Both the position numbers and the translations under genes were made by a program. A stretch of DNA of 64,000 nt, taken from JAXLYE01 sp046351595. GTDB taxonomy: Bacteria > Myxococcota_A > Polyangia > Palsa-1104 > JAEUJZ01. The stretch is taken from positions 62,001 through 126,000 of the forward strand of contig JAXLYE010000005.1 of assembly GCA_046351595.1 (NCBI GenBank), read 5' to 3'. Of the stretch, positions 48,886 through 61,088 are shown piece by piece; position 1 is the stretch's first letter, and each line of letters begins with the position of its first letter. The notes below the pieces were generated by a model that saw nothing but the letters and a program-made list of their open reading frames with translations, was not told the origin of the DNA and made no database searches.

Positions 48886-51003
48886 ATGACTCCTGTGATA
48901 GACGGCACTTTACAGACAACACAGCCAAATAGCGGCGTCTTCAGTGATGCGAACGAGGCTTCGCTGCCCGCGGCGTTGAAGCTGGGTCCGCCTGTATCGG
49001 ACTCTGTGCCGTACGCGGGACACCTGGATGCGGGCACCCTCATCGGCAATTACCGCATCGGCGAGCGGATCGGCGCCGGCGGGATGGGGGTTGTGTACAA
49101 GGCCGTCGATAACTCGCTGCGGCGCACGGTGGCCATCAAGATCCTGCGTACCGATCCCCGCGCACCGGCCCCTGAAGGGAGCCTGGTGACCGAGGCGCGG
49201 GCCGTGGCGTCCTTGGAGCACGAGCGCTTCGTAAGGGTCTATGCGCTGGACGTCCTGCCGAGCGGCCAGCCCTACATGGTAATGGAATACTTGGAGGGCA
49301 AGACCCTGCGCGCCTGGCTCGCGGACTCGCCCTCGCGCTCGGCGGTGGTGATGGCCTGCTACGCCATCTGCGAGGGCATCGCGTTCGCGCACCGACGCGG
49401 CATCGTCCACCGCGATCTCAAGCCCGAGAACGTCTTTTTGACCAACGAGGGCAAGCTCAAGATTCTCGATCTCGGTCTGGCCGGGCTCAGCGAGCCGCCT
49501 CGCTCTTCGTCGATCGAGCGGGCGCAGCTCCCCCGGCTCAGCGCGAGCTGCGCCGGTACGCCGCTGTACATCGCGCCCGAAATCTGGCGCGGCGCGACCC
49601 CGACCCCGCAGGCCGACATCTGGGCGCTCGGCGTGATCTTGTACGAGGCGCTGAGCGGCGGGCAACACCCGTTCTGGATCCAGGGCGAGCCGCACACCAT
49701 CAACGTGCAGCGCGTGCTGAACCACGCGTACCGCCCGCTCAGCCAGGTCGCGGCGGGCGTGCCGGGCGCGCTCGATCAGATCGTTCGCCGGGCGCTGGCG
49801 CGCAACCTGGCGACGCGGTTTGTCGATGCGGACGAGCTGCTCGAGGCGCTGCGCGGCTACATGCGCGCGGCCGACATCCCGCTCCCCAGCAGCGCGCTGC
49901 CGTTCCACAGCGAATTCGAAGGGGCGCGGCGCAGCGTGATGCACCGGCTGCGCCTCGGGTTGATGATCGGCTCGGCAGGGCTGGTGCTGCTCGCTGCGAT
50001 CTCGGCGCAGCGCGGTAGCTTGTGGCAGACCCCGCGCCGCCTGGCTTCGGCCAGTCTGCCATTGACCGGAATGGCCGCGTTCCCGGGGGGATCGTTCACG
50101 ATGGGCAGCACGCGCAGCGAGCTGCGGGCAGCGCAGGCCTGGTGCGAGCAGGAGAGCGGCGACCCTCGCCTCTGCCCGCTCGCGGCCGTCGAGCAAGAGC
50201 AGCCGGCGAGGCGGGTGACGATTTCGCCCTTTTACCTCGATCGCACCGAGGTCACCAACGACGAGTTTGCGGCCTGGCTGAACGAGTGCCTGCACAAGAG
50301 CCGGATCCGCACCACGGAAACCGGGCGTCTGGTCATCGCCCGAGACGCGGACGAGGCGGTCCTGGCAGATCTCTACCCTTCCTACCTTCCGAACTACGGG
50401 CTTCTGTACAAGAGCGAAGAGCGCCGGTTCGTGAGCTACCCCGGGTTCGCCGCGCGCCCGGTCACCCAGGTGACGTGGGCCGGCGCGCACCGCTTCTGCC
50501 AGGACCACGGCAAGCGCCTGCCGACGGAAGCCGAGTGGGAGTACGCCGCGCGCGGCGGCGGCCACGAGGAGTTCCGCTTCCCCTGGGGCAACGAGCAGCC
50601 GCGCTGCGACGGTGTCGTGGCCGCGCGCAGCGAGAAGCGCGTGTCCGCCAGCGAGCAGGGTCCCGAGCGGCTCGTCCACATGCGCTGTGCCCATATGGGC
50701 ATGGGGCCGGCGCCGGTCGCGGTCAGCCTGCAAGACGTCAGCCCGCAGGGGGTCTATGACCTGGCAGGCAACGTCTCGGAGTGGGTCCAGGATCCTTTTG
50801 TCGAGCGCTATCTCGCCTGCGGCTCCTGCCGCGATCCCGTCGTGTCGGAGGAGCGGAGCGCCGCGGCCCTGCACCACCGCGTCTTCCGCGGCGGGAGCTG
50901 GGCGCTGCTGCTCGCTCACACCCGCGCCGCGACCCGCAGCGATTACGACGAGTACGATTCATCGAGCAGCATCGGGTTCCGCTGCGCAAAGAGCCAGCGG
51001 TAG
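48886..51003 (+). CDS. Ser/Thr kinase fused to FGE-sulfatase domain
   Basis: A protein of about 705 residues. Kinase domain: IGAGGMGVVYKA, VAIK, HRDLKPEN, DLG in place of DFG (KILDLGLAG), APE. A membrane helix follows (RLGLMIGSAGLVLLAAIS). The second half, from GMAAFPGGSFTMGS, is a formylglycine-generating-enzyme/sulfatase-modifying fold: YLDRTEVTNDEFAAWL, RPVTQVTWAGAHRFCQDHGKRLPTEAEWEYAARGG, FPWGNEQ, VYDLAGNVSEWV, RVFRGGSWALLLAHTRAATR, GFRCA. The paired Cys of true FGE near the last block is not seen, so this is probably a ligand-binding version. The start is uncertain: ATG 48,886 or 48,874, GTG 48,895, TTG 48,838. Confidence 0.92.
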   Translation: MTPVIDGTLQTTQPNSGVFSDANEASLPAALKLGPPVSDSVPYAGHLDAGTLIGNYRIGERIGAGGMGVVYKAVDNSLRRTVAIKILRTDPRAPAPEGSLVTEARAVASLEHERFVRVYALDVLPSGQPYMVMEYLEGKTLRAWLADSPSRSAVVMACYAICEGIAFAHRRGIVHRDLKPENVFLTNEGKLKILDLGLAGLSEPPRSSSIERAQLPRLSASCAGTPLYIAPEIWRGATPTPQADIWALGVILYEALSGGQHPFWIQGEPHTINVQRVLNHAYRPLSQVAAGVPGALDQIVRRALARNLATRFVDADELLEALRGYMRAADIPLPSSALPFHSEFEGARRSVMHRLRLGLMIGSAGLVLLAAISAQRGSLWQTPRRLASASLPLTGMAAFPGGSFTMGSTRSELRAAQAWCEQESGDPRLCPLAAVEQEQPARRVTISPFYLDRTEVTNDEFAAWLNECLHKSRIRTTETGRLVIARDADEAVLADLYPSYLPNYGLLYKSEERRFVSYPGFAARPVTQVTWAGAHRFCQDHGKRLPTEAEWEYAARGGGHEEFRFPWGNEQPRCDGVVAARSEKRVSASEQGPERLVHMRCAHMGMGPAPVAVSLQDVSPQGVYDLAGNVSEWVQDPFVERYLACGSCRDPVVSEERSAAALHHRVFRGGSWALLLAHTRAATRSDYDEYDSSSSIGFRCAKSQR

Positions 51004-51104
51004 AGGAGGACTCGCACGACCGCTCTGTAAGGCGGGCGGAGGAAAAGAAATAGGCGAATAGATACAACCCGACAAAGCGATTCGATCAGAGAAGGGGGGC
51101 TTTG

Positions 51105-51362
51105 ATGCGAACGGCTATCTTGAAGGGCTACTATGCCTTGTATCTGCTGGCATGCACGGAGTCACTGGCGACCCTGCATGCGAATCCAGAGCCTGGCGCT
51201 GCTCGGACCTGCACCGCGTCCGAGGAGCCCAAGCGCAAGGAGGACACGAGCCGCGACGAAGAGAGGCGACCGCCTCCTCGCGACGCAGGGCCGCTGAACC
51301 GGGGGAAGAACGACCTGGTTCGGGCGCCGCCTCGTCCGAACACCGGCACGACCGCAGTCTAA
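51105..51362 (+). CDS. Small exported Pro/Arg-rich protein
   Basis: An 85-residue frame from ATG 51,105, preceded by gaagggggg. The start is hydrophobic (AILKGYYALYLLAC), which could be a signal peptide with a lipobox-like LLAC. The rest is charged and low-complexity (EEPKRKEDTSRDEERRPPPRD). No family. It follows the kinase-FGE gene by about 100 bases on the same strand. It may be real, but the evidence is only the ribosome-binding site and the signal-like start. Confidence 0.45.
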   Translation: MRTAILKGYYALYLLACTESLATLHANPEPGAARTCTASEEPKRKEDTSRDEERRPPPRDAGPLNRGKNDLVRAPPRPNTGTTAV

Positions 51363-51565
51363 CAAACTCGCGCGGAGCCGCAGCTGGGCCGGCGGGGATT
51401 CCGGTCCTCGGTCAGGGCGAACAGGTGGCGAGTACGGCGTCGACCCCAGGGTAGCAAGGCTGAACGCCTCCTGGGAGCGGGGGAGACGTCCCGAAGGATC
51501 GTTCCCCGCCGCTTCCCCGCGCGCCCACGAGCTCGGCGTCACCGACGGGCGGGGCGCGCGGTGCG

Positions 51566-52537
51566 GTGCTGTTCGAGATGCTCTCCGGGCGGCTGCCGTT
51601 CCATGCCGACACCGCGGCGGCGCTGATGCGGCAGCACATGTTCAAGGAGCCGCCGAAGCTGCGCGACATCGCGCCCGACGTCCCCAAGGAGCTCGACGAG
51701 CTGTTGGGGCAGATGCTGGGCAAGGAGCCGAGCGAGCGGCCGACGATGGAGCAGATCGCGGCGCGGCTCGATGCGCTCTTGCCGCAGGTCAGCGGGCGCA
51801 CCTCGCCGCTGGTGAGCGGGGTGCACGCGCCGCGCATCGCCCGCCGCACGCAGGTCCCGACCGAGGGCGAGTCGACGGATCCGTTCGCGGCGACGCTGGG
51901 CGGCTCGGACAGCGTGCCGAGCGCGTTCGCGGCGACGCTCGGCGCCGGCAAGCTGGGCTCCGACACCGGGCCGTCGATGCGCTCCCTCGACGGGGCGCGC
52001 GTGAGCCTGCAGTCGGGCAGCTCGAGCGGCATCATCAGCCGGCCGGAGGGGTCCTCTTCCGGGGTCGGCATGGCGGCCACGCCGGTCGCGGGTGAGGGCG
52101 TCTCGTCGACGGCAAAGATCGCTGGCTCGGCGCTCTTGGTGCGGCGGCTGGTGGTGGTGGCCGGGGTGCTCCTCTTGCTCGTGGCGGCAGGCGTGCTGGT
52201 GCTGCGCTCGCGATCGAGCACGGTCGCCGGCGTGGCGGGTCCGGCGGTCGCGGCGCCGGCCGTGGCACCGCCGGCTGCGCCTGCTCCTCCTTCGGCCCCG
52301 GCCCCGCCGGCGGCCCCGGCGGCGGCGGCACCCGCAGCGACACCGGCCCCGGCTCCGGCGGCCGCCGCGGCTCTCGAGGAAGACGGCAAGCCCAAGGCCG
52401 GCGAGGACGGCAAGAAGGGCAAGAAGCGCGGCAAGGGCGGGCGCGGCAGCAAGCCGGCCGCGGGCCACGACGAGGACGCCGACAAGGGCGGCAAGTCGGA
52501 CAAGCGCGGCGACGACGCCGAGAAGCCCTGGTACTGA
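51566..52537 (+). CDS. N-terminally truncated kinase: C-lobe end, TM and linker
   Basis: The product opens in the middle of a kinase C-lobe: LFEMLSGRLPFHADTAAALMRQHMFKEPPKLRDIAPDVPKELDELLGQMLGKEPSERPTMEQIAARL. It lacks the glycine loop, HRD and DFG. Upstream, the frame reads unrelated Pro/Ser/Gly codons, so the N-terminal 200 residues were deleted. A membrane helix (VVVAGVLLLLVAAGVLVL) near residue 200 and an Ala/Pro then Lys/Gly/Asp-rich tail are intact. It cannot be a kinase; if translated from GTG 51,566 it might be a membrane remnant. It heads the TPR-lipoprotein cluster. Confidence 0.75.
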   Translation: MLFEMLSGRLPFHADTAAALMRQHMFKEPPKLRDIAPDVPKELDELLGQMLGKEPSERPTMEQIAARLDALLPQVSGRTSPLVSGVHAPRIARRTQVPTEGESTDPFAATLGGSDSVPSAFAATLGAGKLGSDTGPSMRSLDGARVSLQSGSSSGIISRPEGSSSGVGMAATPVAGEGVSSTAKIAGSALLVRRLVVVAGVLLLLVAAGVLVLRSRSSTVAGVAGPAVAAPAVAPPAAPAPPSAPAPPAAPAAAAPAATPAPAPAAAAALEEDGKPKAGEDGKKGKKRGKGGRGSKPAAGHDEDADKGGKSDKRGDDAEKPWY

Positions 52538-52677
52538 GCATGCGGCAGCTGTGCCCGGCCGACCGGGATCCCGCGAGCAGAGGGGGCGTCGCCCGAGAGG
52601 CGCGCGCGCTGCACGAGGCCCGCGGAGCGCAGCGCGGGGCCGCGGCGGGCCCGGCTCGGCGGGTGCGGAGCGCGCGT

Positions 52678-53322
52678 ATGAGCGCGGTGGGGATTCTGCT
52701 CGGCTCTGTGCTGGGTCTGGGCGCGCTGACAGCGACCGTGACCACGACCGTGCCCGCGACCGCGCACGCGGAGACGCAGCAGACCGTCGAGCTGCCCGAG
52801 CCGCCGCCCGCGGGCGAGCGCCCCGAGACCTTCGTCGAGCGCGCCACGCAGGCGTTCCAGAACGGCCAGTACGTCGAGGCCGCGGACAACCTGTACCGCG
52901 CGTACCTTCTGTCGCCCAAGCCGATCTACCTGTTCAACGCCGGGCAGTCGTACAGAAAGGGCGGGCGCGCGGACCAGGCGCTGGCCATGTACGACCGCTT
53001 CGTGCGGGTCGCTCCCGAGCACCAGCTGGCCAACGAGGCGCGCGCGTACATGGCGACGCTCGAGGCGCTGATCAAAGAGCAGCGCTCGGCCAAGGACACG
53101 GAGCTCAAGCTCCTCAGCGAGCTCACGCAGCAGAAGGAGATCAACAAGGAGAACGAGCGCAAGCTCAAGGAAGCGGGCAAGGTGCCGGTGTACAAGCGGG
53201 GCTGGTTCGGCGCGGTGGTCGGGATCACCGGCGCGTTCGTCGGCCTGGCCGCGATCACCACCGGAGTTGTGCTCGGCGTCTACCTGCACACCGATGGCCC
53301 GCAGGTCACGGTGAAGTTCTAG
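52678..53322 (+). CDS. Exported TPR protein with C-terminal membrane helix
   Basis: From ATG 52,678 the product has 214 residues with a signal peptide (SAVGILLGSVLGLGALTATVTTTVPATAHA). Residues about 45-120 are TPR-like (FVERATQAFQNGQYVEAADNLYRAYLLSPKPIYLFNAGQSYRKGGRADQALAMYDRFVR). A coiled coil follows and then a membrane helix near the end (GWFGAVVGITGAFVGLAAITTGVVLGVYL). The SPKPIYLFNAGQSYRKG block recurs in the gene at 54,247. A longer frame from 52,540 is open but adds Arg-rich sequence. Members of this family are common in Myxococcota and have unknown function. Confidence 0.75.
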   Translation: MSAVGILLGSVLGLGALTATVTTTVPATAHAETQQTVELPEPPPAGERPETFVERATQAFQNGQYVEAADNLYRAYLLSPKPIYLFNAGQSYRKGGRADQALAMYDRFVRVAPEHQLANEARAYMATLEALIKEQRSAKDTELKLLSELTQQKEINKENERKLKEAGKVPVYKRGWFGAVVGITGAFVGLAAITTGVVLGVYLHTDGPQVTVKF

Positions 53323-53342
53323 CCAGTCCGCCGGAGGCTCAG

Positions 53343-54242
53343 ATGGCACAGCACAGATCCACAGCTGCGGCGCCGCGCTCGAGCGTGCGCCGGGCGCTCG
53401 CGCTGGCGCTGGAGCTGGCGATGCTCGGGGCGTGCGGGGCGCTGGGCCCGGGCTGCGGCGTCGACTTCAAGGTCGCGGTGACCGGGCTGCCGGTCGAGCC
53501 GAGCGTCAGCGCGCTGCTCGTCTCGGTCGACTCCGGCGACCGGCGCGCGGACGGCGCGGGGCCGCTCGAGCTGTCGGGGTTCTCGGCGGCGCAGCGCGCC
53601 GACTTCGCGGATCGCTTCACCTTCCCGCTTGATATCACCGGGCTGGCACCGGTCAGCAAGAATGCCCGCGTCAGCGTCGCCGCGGTCAGCTACACCGACG
53701 GCAAGCCGTGCGTCCAGCGCAGCGGTAGCGTCGACGCCAACGCCAAGAACGACAACCCCACCTACGCCGAGGTGGTGGTGCCGCTCTTGCCGCCGGTGCC
53801 GGGTCAGCTGCAGAGCCCGAGCGCCGCGCAGTCCTGCGGCGGCCAGGGCCCGATCGTCCTCGGCGTGCGCCGCGAGCTCTCGGGCGCCCTGAACGAGTCC
53901 TCGCTGAAGCTCTTGATCAACGGCTGGGGCTTCGGCCTGAAGAACAAGGTGTCGATCGAGCGCTGCAGCCTGACGATGAGCGCCGGCACCCCGAGCTGCG
54001 CGGTGGACCGCTCCGGCGGGCCGATCGACGCCCGCTTCTTCCGCGTCGATTCCATCGGCAAGGCGTCGATCGTGGTGACGTTCCTGCCGGCCCTGTCGGA
54101 GCAGAGCCCGGAGGCGATGCTCGACCTCGTCGCGTTCCTCTTCCCGCTGCGCATCACCGTCGAGGCGCAGGACGCATCCGGGGCGCCGATCGGGCAGCCC
54201 GCGGTGTACATCGAGCCCAAGCCGGGCTTCGTCGCGCAGTAG
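53343..54242 (+). CDS. Exported protein of the TPR cluster
   Basis: A 299-residue protein with an N-terminal export signal (RALALALELAMLGACGALGPGC); Cys at GAC or PGC could be lipidated. The mature part starts VDFKVAVTGLPVEPSVSALLVSVDSG, beta-rich throughout, with GPIVLGVRRELSGALNESSLKLLINGWGFG resembling an IPT/TIG-type immunoglobulin strand pattern. It lies 20 bases after one TPR gene and 4 bases before the other, so the three are co-transcribed. Function unknown; a surface complex with the two TPR proteins is a reasonable inference. Confidence 0.7.
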   Translation: MAQHRSTAAAPRSSVRRALALALELAMLGACGALGPGCGVDFKVAVTGLPVEPSVSALLVSVDSGDRRADGAGPLELSGFSAAQRADFADRFTFPLDITGLAPVSKNARVSVAAVSYTDGKPCVQRSGSVDANAKNDNPTYAEVVVPLLPPVPGQLQSPSAAQSCGGQGPIVLGVRRELSGALNESSLKLLINGWGFGLKNKVSIERCSLTMSAGTPSCAVDRSGGPIDARFFRVDSIGKASIVVTFLPALSEQSPEAMLDLVAFLFPLRITVEAQDASGAPIGQPAVYIEPKPGFVAQ

Positions 54243-54246
54243 GGCC

Positions 54247-55071
54247 ATGGCAGAAGGTCTGATGAGGGAGCGGCGACCCAGGGACGATCTCGGCGGTGCG
54301 GCGGCCCGCTGCCTGGTGCTGGGCCTCCTCACACTCGCCGCTCTCTTCGGATCGGCCGCGGCGTCCGCAGCCACGCCGCCCGAGCCGCACGCGGCGGTCC
54401 CCGCGACGGCGGCGACACCGGCTCCCGCGACGGCGGCTCCGACCCCGACGGCGGCGCCGGTCCCGGTCACGAGCCCCGCGCCCGCCGAGTCGGTCCCGCC
54501 GAGCGCCATCGAGCCGCCGCCCAGCGACGCCGCGGCCGAGGCGCACGTGGCCTACGCCAACCAGCTGTTCCTGGCCGGCCTGTACGCCGACGCGGCCGCG
54601 GCCCTGCGCCGCGCCTACGAGCGCAACCCCAAGCCCATCTACCTGTTCAACGCCGGCCAGTCGTACCGAAAGGGCCTGTACCCCGTCGAGGCGCTGGAGC
54701 TTTACGAGCGCTTCATCGCCATCGCGCCCGCGCACCCGCTGGCCAACGAGGCGCGCGGCCACGTCCAGACCATCCAGGCGCTGCTCCAGAAGCAGCGCGA
54801 GAACGAGCAGATCAAGCTGCAGCTCACCGAGGAGCAGGCGCTGGCCGAGCAGGCGCGCAAGCGCGCCGACGCCGCGCACAAGAAGGCCGAGGAGCTCGGC
54901 CGCCAGGCCGAAGAGGCGAGCAAGCAGGCCGAGGAGGCGGGCCGGCTGGCCGCGGAGGCACGGCGCAAGGCCGAGGCCGAGCGGCGACGCACCGAGGAGG
55001 TGCAGCAGCAGCTGCTGCTCGAGAAGCAGGACGCCCGCGGGCGCTCCGTCGCGAGGAAGGACGCCTCGTAG
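54247..55071 (+). CDS. Exported TPR protein with long coiled coil
   Basis: A 274-residue product. Export signal at about 17-45 (CLVLGLLTLAALFGSAAASA), an Ala/Pro/Thr linker, then a TPR block (VAYANQLFLAGLYADAAAALRRAYERNPKPIYLFNAGQSYRKGLYPVEALELYERFIAIAPAHPLANEARGHVQTIQALL). This is clearly paralogous to the gene at 52,678. A coiled coil of about 100 residues rich in EEA/QAEEAGRLAAEA repeats ends the protein, with no C-terminal membrane helix. It lies 4 bases after the neighbouring exported protein. Confidence 0.8.
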   Translation: MAEGLMRERRPRDDLGGAAARCLVLGLLTLAALFGSAAASAATPPEPHAAVPATAATPAPATAAPTPTAAPVPVTSPAPAESVPPSAIEPPPSDAAAEAHVAYANQLFLAGLYADAAAALRRAYERNPKPIYLFNAGQSYRKGLYPVEALELYERFIAIAPAHPLANEARGHVQTIQALLQKQRENEQIKLQLTEEQALAEQARKRADAAHKKAEELGRQAEEASKQAEEAGRLAAEARRKAEAERRRTEEVQQQLLLEKQDARGRSVARKDAS

Positions 55072-55231
55072 CCCGGGGAACGCCGGGGGCAGGGGCGGGC
55101 GAGGGAGAGGTCGCGGGATGCAAGAGGCTGACGTATGAGCGCGCTGCCTTCAGTTGACCCGCGCCCCTGAATCGGGGGATCCTTGACAGCGGAACCTTAT
55201 CGCTGCGAAACAGCGAGGCCTCTCTGGGCCG

Positions 55232-55837
55232 GTGAGCTGCTCCGTGACCGCTTACGATTCCGCCTACAGACCCGGTGCTCACGTCGGACCCTACGAGCTC
55301 CTGGAGCCGCTCGGGAGGGGCGGAATGGGGATCGTATTCCGCGCACGGCACCGCGGCTCCGACGAGCCGGTGGCGCTGAAGACGGTGCTCACGGCCAAGC
55401 CGCACCTGCTGAGCAGCATCCGCCGCGAGGTGCAGCGCCTGCGCCGCCTGTCGCACCCCGGCGTGGTCCACATCCTCGACGACGGGACGCACGCCGGGCT
55501 GCCCTGGTACGCGATGGAGCTGCTCGCGGGCGTCACGCTCGAGCAGGAGCTGGAGCAGCGCAGCCTGCCGCCGCCGCGGCTCGCGGATCTGGCCGGTGAC
55601 CGCACCGCCCCGGTGGCCGGCTACCTCGACACGGTCGACGGCGACTCTCCCGCTGGTGCGGACGAGGCGGCGCCGGGCCGCCCGGTCACGGTGCGCGCCG
55701 AGCGCCGGCCGCTGCACGCGCACGAGATCGCGGAGCTGCTCGCGGTCACGCGCAAGCTGTGCGACGCGCTGGTCTACATCCACGGCGAGGGCGTGGTCCA
55801 CCGCGACATCAAGCCGAGTACTCTCGCCGCCGAGTGA
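55232..55837 (+). CDS. 5' part of an interrupted kinase-ATPase gene
   Basis: From GTG 55,232 the product reads LGRGGMGIVFRARH, VALKTVL, then HGEGVVHRDIKPS at codons 55,783-55,818, where it leaves kinase sequence and stops 6 codons later (TLAAE). It contains the N-lobe and the start of the catalytic loop, with a long insert between (about 110-165). The matching 3' part begins at KPSN at 57,760. The two halves are in the same frame. As it stands this fragment lacks the catalytic Asn, DFG and C-lobe, and is inactive unless spliced or complemented. Confidence 0.85.
   Translation: MSCSVTAYDSAYRPGAHVGPYELLEPLGRGGMGIVFRARHRGSDEPVALKTVLTAKPHLLSSIRREVQRLRRLSHPGVVHILDDGTHAGLPWYAMELLAGVTLEQELEQRSLPPPRLADLAGDRTAPVAGYLDTVDGDSPAGADEAAPGRPVTVRAERRPLHAHEIAELLAVTRKLCDALVYIHGEGVVHRDIKPSTLAAE
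55810..55818 (+). repeat. 9-bp direct repeat, left edge of the insertion
   Basis: caagccgag, the codons of the I-K-P-S part of the catalytic loop. The same 9 bases recur at 57,760-57,768 at the other edge. Confidence 0.9.
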
Positions 55838-56014
55838 GGCGCGGCCGCCATCGTTCCGCAAGGCCGCGCGGCGCCCGCTGCGCGACGAGGCCGCGCACGG
55901 AACGGGAGCGCGCGCCCCGGTCGCGTGCAGCGGAAGAGATCGATTCGCTGAGCGCACGGAATCGGCACCAGACCTCTGTGCGCTGCTTTCGCCGGCGTCG
56001 GCTGCTTTAGTACG

Positions 56015-57676
56015 ATGACAGCGATGGGGTTCTTGACGCCGACGCCGACACCGTACGATCCGCTGGAGTGGGAGCGGCTGCCGCTGGGGCCACGCGCGAA
56101 GCTCGCCTGCGAGGCGTGGGCGCTGCAGGGCTACGGCGCACCGCTCGCGGCCTTCGGGTTCTACGCCCTCAAGGTCGCCCTCTACATCGGCGTGTGGATC
56201 CTGTTCTGCGGCTTCACGCCGGGTCTGGGCGGGCTGCGCGACCTCGGCGCGTGGTGGCTGGCTCCGATCGCATTTCAGAAGGCCATTTTGTGGAGCATGC
56301 TCTTCGAGGTGCTGGGCCTGGGCTGCGGCAGCGGTCCGCTGACCGGGCGCTACTTCCCGCCCATCGGCGGCGCGCTGTACTTCCTGCGGCCGGGGACGAC
56401 GAAGCTGCCGCTGTTCCCGCGCCTGCCGGTGCTCGGCGGCCACCGCCGCACGCTCGTGGATGCGGCGCTGTACCTTACGCTCATCGGGGTGCTGCTGCGC
56501 GCCCTCACCGCGCCGGGCAGCGTCAGCGGACTGCCATCGAGCCTGTTCCTTCCCATCGTGATCCTGGTGCCGCTCCTGGGCCTGTGCGACCGCACGCTGT
56601 TCCTGGCGCTGCGCGCCGAGCACTACTTCACGACCGCCGTGGTGCTGGCGTTCTCGCCGCAGTGGCTGGCGGGCGCCAAGGCGGTGCAGCTCGCGCTGTG
56701 GTTCTTCGCCGGCGTGTCCAAGCTGAACCACCACTTCCCCAGCGTCGTCGCGGTCATGGTCAGCAACAGCCCGCTTCTGCGCTTCGCCTGGCTGCGGCGC
56801 CGCATGTACCGCCGCTTCCCCGACGACCTGAACCCGTCGCGCCTGGCCGTCTTGATGAGCCACTGCGGCACCGCGCTGGAGCTCTCGATCCCGGTGGTGA
56901 TGCTGCTGTCGTCGGGCGGCTGGTCGCTGCAGCTTGGCATGGTGATGGCGCTGCTATTGCACGGCTTCATCACCAGCAACGTGCCCATGGGCGTCCCCAT
57001 CGAGTGGAACTTCATGATGGTGTACGGCGCCTTCGCGCTGTTTTATGCCCACCCCGACGTCAGCGCGCTGACCCCGCAGCCGCTGCTGCTGACGCTGTTC
57101 CTCGTCGGCATGCTGGTGGTCGTTCCCGTCGTCGGCAACTTCTGGCCGCAGCGGCTGTCGTTCCTTTTGGCGATGCGCTACTACGCTGGCAACTGGCCCT
57201 ACAGCATCTGGCTCTTCCGCGGCGACAGCTCGCGCAAGATGGCGCGCCTGGTCAAGAGCACGCCGTGGACGCGCGACCAGCTGCTGCGCTTCTTCGCGCC
57301 TCCGACGGTCGTGGCGCTGATCAGCCGGGTGCTGGCGTTCCGCCTGATGCACCTGCAGGGGCGGGCCCTGTACCAGCTTCTGCCCAAGGCCGTCGAGCGC
57401 CTGCAGGACTGCGAGTACATGGAGGGCGAGCTCGTCGCCGGCATCGTGCTCGGCTGGAACTTCGGCGACGGCCACCTGCACAACGAGGCGCTCTTGCGCG
57501 CGGTGCAGGCGCAGTGCGGCTTCGAGCCCGGGGAGCTGCGCTGCATCTTCCTGGAGGCGCAGCCGCTGCTGGGCCGCACCATGGCCTACCGCATCGTCGA
57601 CGCGCACAGCGGGCTGCTGGAGCGCGGCGAGATCGACGTCGAGGCGCTGCGTCGGGCGCCCCCGCAGAGCGCCTGA
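56015..57676 (+). CDS. DUF3556 multi-pass membrane protein
   Basis: A 553-residue membrane protein. The opening MGFLTPTPTPYDPLEWERLPLGPRAKLACEAWALQGYGAPLAAFGFYALKVALYIGVWILFCGFTPGLGG matches DUF3556 proteins, known mainly from mycobacteria and other Actinobacteria. Many hydrophobic helices follow (for example AVQLALWFFAGVSKLNHHFPSVVAVMVSNSP and LSIPVVMLLSSGGWSLQLGMVMALLLHGFITSNVPMGVPIEWNFMMVYG). These recall HTTM/carboxylase-like membrane folds. The last 150 residues are soluble. It lies wholly inside the insertion in the kinase gene. Known function: none. Confidence 0.88.
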   Translation: MTAMGFLTPTPTPYDPLEWERLPLGPRAKLACEAWALQGYGAPLAAFGFYALKVALYIGVWILFCGFTPGLGGLRDLGAWWLAPIAFQKAILWSMLFEVLGLGCGSGPLTGRYFPPIGGALYFLRPGTTKLPLFPRLPVLGGHRRTLVDAALYLTLIGVLLRALTAPGSVSGLPSSLFLPIVILVPLLGLCDRTLFLALRAEHYFTTAVVLAFSPQWLAGAKAVQLALWFFAGVSKLNHHFPSVVAVMVSNSPLLRFAWLRRRMYRRFPDDLNPSRLAVLMSHCGTALELSIPVVMLLSSGGWSLQLGMVMALLLHGFITSNVPMGVPIEWNFMMVYGAFALFYAHPDVSALTPQPLLLTLFLVGMLVVVPVVGNFWPQRLSFLLAMRYYAGNWPYSIWLFRGDSSRKMARLVKSTPWTRDQLLRFFAPPTVVALISRVLAFRLMHLQGRALYQLLPKAVERLQDCEYMEGELVAGIVLGWNFGDGHLHNEALLRAVQAQCGFEPGELRCIFLEAQPLLGRTMAYRIVDAHSGLLERGEIDVEALRRAPPQSA

Positions 57677-57739
57677 GGCGGGCGCCCGCGGACCGCCCCG
57701 AATCGATCCGCAGGCCGGCGTGGGTCGAGATCAGCGACG

Positions 57740-61069
<3,330 letters not shown>

Positions 61070-61088
61070 GATCGGCAGGGACCCCGCG

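Noticed and set aside
52092..53342. Long plus-strand frame leading into the exported protein at 53,343
   Set aside because: Its upstream part is the shadow of the truncated kinase tail and the TPR gene; the real start is the ATG at 53,343.
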